Below are positions 17,421 to 22,963 of a stretch of DNA of 22,963 nt, piece after piece (positions within the stretch are counted from its first letter, which is position 1; each line of letters opens with the position of its first letter). The notes below the pieces were generated by a model. The model was not told the DNA's origin, made no database searches, and worked only from the letters and a program-made list of their open reading frames with translations. The position numbers and the translations under genes were made by a program. The stretch is from Trichosphaerium sp. ATCC 40318 (lineage: Eukaryota > Discosea > Flabellinia > Trichosidae): NCBI GenBank assembly GCA_038496445.1, contig JALMLS010000384.1, forward strand, positions 1 through 22,963. Reading direction: 5' to 3'.

Positions 17421-17722
17421 TATTCCAACTGTTTCTCGAAAATTGACGAAATTCTTCTCAATTTGGAGCATCTAAATTTTACGGTGTATCTTCTTGTAGT
17501 TGTAAGTGCTTATTATCTTGTGCTTCATTTGATTTCTTTTCATTTAAGGATCTCTGGTATGAATTTGATTGGGGTCTGGTGGTCAGCATCTTCTACAGGA
17601 CTTACAACAGACCTTTGTTTTCTGTGCGAAAGAATTGTAGTTGGATACTATCAGTGACGCCTAAAAATACAACTGGGAAAGTTCGAAACGAAAAAGTTCG
17701 AAAAAACTACTTCGAAAATTAA
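17421..17722 (+). other. Unresolved two-exon coding-like segment
   Basis: Segments 17421-17501 and 17549-17722 are open and join in phase across a good GT-AG intron (17502-17548). They give about 84 residues, with KIDEILLNLEHLNF in the first and DLWYEFDWGLVVSIFYRTYN in the second, ending with a lysine-rich tail and TAA. Two stops (TAATAG) lie directly before 17421 and there is no in-frame ATG. The segment begins only 12 bp from the divergent MRH start codon. It may be an exon pair of a gene whose start lies elsewhere, a remnant, or chance. I do not recognise the sequence. Confidence 0.3.
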
Positions 17723-18104
17723 ATCAGACTAGCAAGAGGCGGTTTCTTCTATTTGTTTCTGCTGGGGAGTGCTGACAACATGTGCAAGTGTTATGTAAAA
17801 GATACTACTAATCGTGACAGTGAAGCTAGTCGGATTCTTGTGCCAATCAAAATGTAGCAAGCACGGCCATTTTCTTTGCGCCACGTGAAGTACTTTACAT
17901 CCTTGTTCTATGTTGCTACTGTACTAGTAGACTCATACTCAGTTAGAAGAACATACCTAGTTTCAGAGGATGGAAATTGTGTAGACTAATCTGAGTCGAA
18001 AGATGTTTTTTAAAACGCTCTTAAAAAGGAAACTGTAAAGAAAAAAAAAAGTTTGTTTCATTGAATTATTAACTTTATTTTCCCTCCAAACAAACAATAA
18101 TTGT
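17723..18104. other. Upstream region of the chromodomain-dioxygenase gene
   Basis: No convincing gene is seen. The region has a CACGTG (17882-17887) and an A-tract near 18042-18051. It probably contains the promoter and 5' leader for the gene starting at 18105. Confidence 0.4.
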
Positions 18105-19785
18105 ATGGACAATACAGTAAATGATATTGACGATTGGATACCAGAACGCGTACTAAATAAAAGAACGTTGAAATCCGTACGAGTGAGAATAGTTTTTTGT
18201 TGACTATTTATACGCCTTTAAGGGCGCTATAGAGTATTTAGTAAAGTGGGAAGGTTGGGACGTTGAACACGCTACTTGGGAGGTAAGTATAACATTTTTT
18301 GGCTTTATATCGCTATAAACTACTTATTTCGCTCAAGCACGAAGACGACCTTGAATGTGACATACTTTTATGTAAATTCAACTTAGAACAACGGAAAAAA
18401 GCTCAAACGTCAAAACAACAACGCAAACATAGCAACGACGCTCGTGTTATACGTAAAAAGCATGAAAAACAGTTTGTATACTCACGTGAGGCTATTTTCG
18501 GAAATCTTAATGTCCAGCAATCGAAAAAACAGAATCAAGAACGAACATACCAAGAAATATGGCAAAACATTGATCACTCGAAGATGTTTTCAAAGTACCC
18601 TCGCAAAGGCGATTACATGCTTTCTTTTGAACCAACAGAACCAGAAAAGTACTTGCCTGTTCTAGCACAGTATGGGTTTGTAGTTATAAGAGTATTAAAC
18701 AAAGAAGAGTGTGTTAAATCTCAAAAAGCACTTTTTGAAGAAGCCAATGAAGATGCTTGTTCTCATCAGGAAGTCAAGCTTGATCGCTCAAAACCTTGTA
18801 CATGGGAAACAAAGAACTGGCCTTCGGGTAGTAAGTATTTATTCAGACGACCTGCATTACATAAGGTAGCATTTGAGAATAGAATAAAAAAACAATTTAT
18901 CGGACTTTTTGTGAGATTCATGGAACAAAAAAGTTATGGACTACTATAGACTATTGGGGTGTTATGAGAGGAACAAAGAACCTTGATTTTGTTGGATCAG
19001 AAACTAAAAAAGAGAGACCCGCCTGGAAATTTAATCTTCAACTTCATTGGGACTTGAATCCATGGCAGTAAGAAATAGCCAAGTAATTCTCTGAACCAAT
19101 TTAAAACGGTCTTTTTAAGGTACATGGAAGAAGTTACAGATGGCTTGACCGCAAGATACCAAGCTCTTATCGCTTTAGGTACGCACATACATTGAAAACT
19201 AATAATTGAATATTCAAGTATTAACTTGCAAATGATAGACGATTGCCCTGAAGAAGTTGGTGGATTTCTAACTGTTCCCGGATCAACAAGGTTTTTGAAC
19301 AAGTGGTAAGTTTTTTTTACCACGTGTTTTTGCTTAACCAAGATTTTTCAGGCGAAATACACATATTAAACCACACAATAAGAATATATTAACACGTGTA
19401 CCGCCATCAGACCCAATACAACAGTACACGCAAAGAGTAAGATATTGTCCTTCTGAAATTTTGTTGTACTTTTAACAGTGCTTCCTCTTTGTTGGCTTTG
19501 TGTTTACCGTTTTGTGTTTACCGTTTTGTATAGGTGCCTTTACGTGCAGGAGAGATGGTTATTTGGAATTCAGGACAAGCACACGCTAACTATGGAAACA
19601 CTTCGAATAAAATGAGATTGATTCAATTTGTAAAGATGATTCCTGCAAAAGATGAATGCTATATTCGTGAAAGGCGCACAGCAAAAAGAACACTTGATGA
19701 GATTCCTGAATATAGACCATATGTTGATAGACTTGGTCTTGATGATTTTGGACTTAAACTATTTGGTTTAAAAGATTGGGAGTAA
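18105..19785 (+). CDS. Chromodomain-2OG-Fe(II) dioxygenase fusion, right-arm copy, frameshifted in exon 3
   Basis: Exons are 18105-18176, 18223-18282, 18338-19067, 19120-19178, 19239-19305, 19352-19436 and 19534-19785, ending in TAA. All introns are 46-97 nt and GT-AG. The domain content is the same as in the left copy: chromodomain split over exons 1-3, basic linker, PhyH-like catalytic half. At about 18888-18894 the sequence reads AATAAAAAAAC where the left copy has AATAAATAAAAC. The missing T shifts the frame, so translation ends at 18949 before the HxD iron ligands. A few substitutions also separate the copies (for example I versus T in QN-DHSK, at 18571). Either the right copy is inactivated or this is a consensus error. 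Confidence 0.82.
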
Positions 19786-20083
19786 CAACTACTGTTGTAA
19801 CAGTTGGTAGTAACATAATGTAACGTCTCGACATAGGCACTACTGCCCTGTCGTATTCAGCCAAGCAAGTTCAATCCCTACATTTTACACCTGAAACAAT
19901 TTGGGTTCTTGTACAAGGTAATTGGAGTTCATTGGTGTAAATATAGACTAAATAAAATCAAAATCTGTTGCCAACACAAATGTATTTTTTTTCCAAAGAT
20001 GTTGGCAGTAATCTACTAAGTAACTTTATGAAACCATTAATGACACTTTACTCGCTTGTAATTACTACTAAGTTAATTTATTC
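19786..20083. other. Intergenic region between convergent 3' ends
   Basis: About 300 bp separate the dioxygenase stop from the symporter stop. It is AT-rich, with AATAAA near 19950. No gene is supported; a short open frame on the plus strand lacks any recognisable feature. Confidence 0.4.
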
Positions 20084-22963
20084 TCATGTTGTACTAATAG
20101 AAATAAGAAATAATTAAAACAAACACGTGCGAAGGAACGAGAATAAGTAAAAACTTTAACGTACACTGTTTCGGTGGCATGAAGCAAGTGCCGTTCTTGG
20201 TCAACTTCTTCACCAGCTACATATTCACTATTGTTATATGGCACCCATGACCAAATGGCGAATGATACGCCTACAGCCACAGTAACAAAAAGTATCATCA
20301 AACTAGTAAAACTCCATGCAGGGAATCCAAGAATTATACTGTCAAGTTCACCAGGTGTTCTGAAAAACGACAATGATAGTATAAACAGGAGGAACCATAG
20401 TAACCAATACATGTTATACTGTGCAGGATCCTTATCATCCTCTAAAACCCAAATAATTAGCCAAACAAAACAAGACATCCAGTAAACAAAGGTATTACTT
20501 TGTTTGGCTTTTTTTTTCTACATACCAAACATAGTGTCAACATCAATACTTAACGTAAGAGGACCTTTAGGGCTTTTAAGCAATCTATCGTTTATAATTT
20601 GAACTGCTAGCAGCACAATTATATTCGCAGTAAATCCATATACACCGGGATCAATACCAACTACAATCAAGAAATCAAACTAAGTTATTGTAAACTTCTA
20701 TTACTTACGTAAATTATCACCACCAGTAGCGATTATCATAATAACAGTGATTACAATACCTACTATACAACCGCAGAATAAACTTATCCAACGTATCCAA
20801 CCCAAGTACAACCCCTACATAAAAGAATAAATAAGCACTGAAGGAAAAAAAACTGAAGTTGACTATAATTGTTTAACACGAAATCAGGCTGATCTGATGC
20901 TTCTTCAGTTGTTTTTCAGTATAGGTTACTCGTTTTTACGTACAAGTATAAAGCTTGGAGTTGCTTGGATGAGTATGTTACCAACAAAGAGCAACATGAC
21001 ATATAAGTTAAATTCAATGAAAACTCCAATGATAATTCCGACAACAACCAATAAAACAGTCACAAATTTTGAAGCAATGAGAAGATGAGATTCCTTAGAC
21101 GACGGCCATAATGGTTTAATAATATCTATAATTATTATAGAAGTTGCAGACATTAAAAGAGAATCAGTAGTGCTCATTCTACTCGAGTGTTAATGTTCCA
21201 TTCACAAAAACATAAATAAAATTGATAAATCTTTTTACGTACATTGCTGCTACTGAGCTTGCCAATAATAACGCTAAAGATAATAAGAAATATACTCCAA
21301 TAATTAGCAAGTACATGCGACAAAGTTAGAGAAACCTCCTTTAAGCAAAAAGTCCCTAGAGGTGAAGAGATAAGTTACAGAAATAACGATTTGTGTTACT
21401 GAATTGATATGTAAGCTCACCCAATGACAATTGAAAGAATCTGGTCAGATTCATCATCACTCAAATCAGGATGACTGACACGGCCCAGGATACCAATAGT
21501 TATACTGAACAAATAGTCAAAAACCTTCGTACAACCGAATAAAGTCGAAGTCAATCCGACAATCATGAAAACCGAAATAAACTGTAAAGTTTCTTTACCA
21601 CAATTAATTGTTGAAATATTTTGTTCAAATTAAAAGAAAGCACGTGCCTGGGTAAGTAAGCAAATCCTTGTACAAACACAAGCATCCAAATTCCAAGTTT
21701 AAGTTTCTTCTCGCTTTGTACTGCAAATATTCTTTGAAGCATATGAGGGTAGATCATTGAACTAAGCAAACATTAAACAATAACTATGTAGGTATTACTG
21801 GTACCTAACGTTTAAGATAATGAAAGAGTACCAAGCAAGTTTAGCTGTAGGTCCAGGGACAGCAAGAATATGCTCTGGTAATAGCTTTGCTTGCTTAATT
21901 AAACCTTGAACATGTAAATGAACCAAATAATGGCTTAATAACTTTTTTCTCACCTCCTTCTTGAACAACCCCAATCACAATAACGGATATAAACGCAAAC
22001 ATTATCATGCTACCCTAGGATACTTATGAGCTTCTATCAAAGTTATCATAAAGTGCTATAAAAGTCACTTAAGTGACAGTACTTGAACAATATCAGTCCA
22101 TGCAACAGAACGCATTCCACCCTTAACCAAAACTTAGTATTAAGAATTAAAACAACAAGAGCACCAGCATCTCGTATATCAGCATAACTACACCAAAGCC
22201 GATAGCTCCCCAAATGCCATCCACAGTGTTATTACTTAGTCCCTTTCAACCGTTGAGATTTGGATACTTCATAGAAGAGTACAGAGTCATTACGAACCTC
22301 CGTGGATTGACCTATCGCTTTAAACTGTCCAATGATGTAGCATATATTAGGTACAAGTAAACACAGAGCTATAAGCGTTCTCAGCAACCGTGAACCGAAT
22401 CTACAGTAATGAGGAGAAGAGTCTTGTTGACTGCAAGTACCTATCACGTATAAACTCAGCCGGTGAAATGTACTTCCTTGCCTACCACCACAATCAAATT
22501 CACGCCCAAAACAAAGCCACGACATACTTTTGCTATACGATACAGCCTAGGAGCAATAGCTAAAAGCGGACCAGCTGTCCATAGAACTGATCTAAAGCAA
22601 AAAGAAATATGTTATCAAGTAATAATTATCGACTATCGGAATTTTCTTGTTGTTTTTTTTAAAGTACCCAGCCATCCAAACTAATGCTAGATAAACCTCT
22701 TCTATAAGCGTCTCCAGGTACACCGACAATAGTAAAACCAGAGTAAAATCTTTTTGAAACAAAAAAATCACGTGTTTAGATGTAGCGGCTGTACCACGTG
22801 ATAAAAATTGCTTACGAGGCGAATGCCGTGCAAAAAAATACAAAAAAGCTCATTCGTCCTCCAACGATGTAATGTTCACCTCAAGGGTACTCTTAGTAAG
22901 CGTAGAGACAGTTGGAATAAATTTATAGCGACATTTACCTAGAGAGTTGTTTCGCTTCATAAA
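20084..22963 (-). CDS. Sodium/solute symporter (SSF family), 5' end outside the window
   Basis: This is a many-exon minus-strand gene. In protein order I can read: GEHYIVGGRMS (about 22881-22848); GFTIVGVPGDAYRRG (about 22740-22690); APRLYRIAK (about 22561-22535); YISPAEFIRD joined to RFGSRLLR; a YIIGQ helix end; GGMRSVAWTDIVQ (about 22122-22084); YPHMLQRIFA (about 21750-21720); AAIMSTTDS split by an intron near 21240-21180, matching the SSF AxxMSTxDS sodium-site helix; and a last large exon 20441-20165 with two or more membrane helices. A ten-base exon (20093-20084) supplies the TGA stop, so the protein ends TVTT. These match the LeuT-fold SSF transporters (solute uptake coupled to sodium or protons at the plasma membrane); the substrate is not evident. 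The first transmembrane helix lies beyond 22963. Not every exon edge is resolved. Confidence 0.85.

Larger units (their letters stand above)
10813..20159. repeat. Right arm of the giant inverted repeat
   Basis: This is the mirror copy of 1-9330. It runs from within exon 7 of the LamG-like gene, through the retrotransposon, the MRH receptor gene and the chromodomain-dioxygenase gene, into the last intron of the symporter gene. The match is only limited on the outside by the window's left edge, so the true arm may be longer. The retrotransposon ORFs are uninterrupted in this arm. Single-base deletions are present in the MRH gene (exon 4) and in the dioxygenase gene (exon 3). Confidence 0.97.

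Noticed and set aside
19910-20118. 69-aa open frame between the dioxygenase and symporter genes (mirror 43-252)
   Set aside because: It has low-complexity AT-rich composition and overlaps the symporter's last exon and intron on the other strand. Nothing recognisable is encoded.
1-20159. Terminal inverted repeats of a giant DNA transposon (Maverick/Polinton-like)
   Set aside because: The arms consist of ordinary host genes plus a YR retroelement. The spacer has only part of a LamG gene, with no transposase, integrase or viral-type genes.
1-22963. CRISPR array, tRNA, rRNA or bacterial operon features
   Set aside because: No spaced short repeats, no tRNA-like cloverleaf that I could find, and the genes are spliced and eukaryotic.

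Overview
The window is nuclear DNA from an AT-rich, intron-dense eukaryote, most likely a unicellular one. Host genes have many short GT-AG introns (mostly 45-125 nt, frequent 5' sites GTAAG, GTACG and GTGCG). I cannot name the lineage.

The dominant structure is a giant imperfect palindrome. The left arm (1-9330) is the reverse complement of the right arm (10813-20159), around a single-copy spacer of about 1.5 kb (9331-10812). The right arm reads, left to right: the end of a secreted LamG-like gene that begins in the spacer; a tyrosine-recombinase (DIRS/Ngaro/PAT-group) retrotransposon with gag, RT-RNase H and YR; a mannose-6-phosphate-receptor-like (MRH/Atg27-type) membrane protein on the minus strand; a small unresolved two-exon coding-like segment; a chromodomain plus 2OG-Fe(II) dioxygenase gene; and the last exon of a sodium/solute symporter. 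That symporter continues on the minus strand to the right window edge. The left arm repeats all of this in mirror image and stops inside exon 7 of the LamG gene. The window starts inside the left copy of the symporter's last intron, so the outer limit of the palindrome is not visible.

The arms are nearly identical and differ mainly by single-base deletions. Breaks are spread over both arms. The transposon reads cleanly only on the right, the chromodomain-dioxygenase only on the left, and each copy of the MRH gene carries its own one-base break. Left-arm losses become denser toward the palindrome centre. This fits either a real inverted duplication now decaying or a chimeric/assembly product (fold-back read or amplification chimera). 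The sequence alone cannot decide.

The most interesting biology is: (1) a methyl-lysine-reader chromodomain joined to a PhyH-like dioxygenase with an intact HxD...H...R site; (2) a YR retroelement whose three ORFs share one reading frame, separated by single stops, the first being TGA followed by CAATCA, a match to the CARYYA readthrough context; (3) a 111-nt in-frame, intron-like insertion flanked by 6-bp direct repeats inside the LamG gene.
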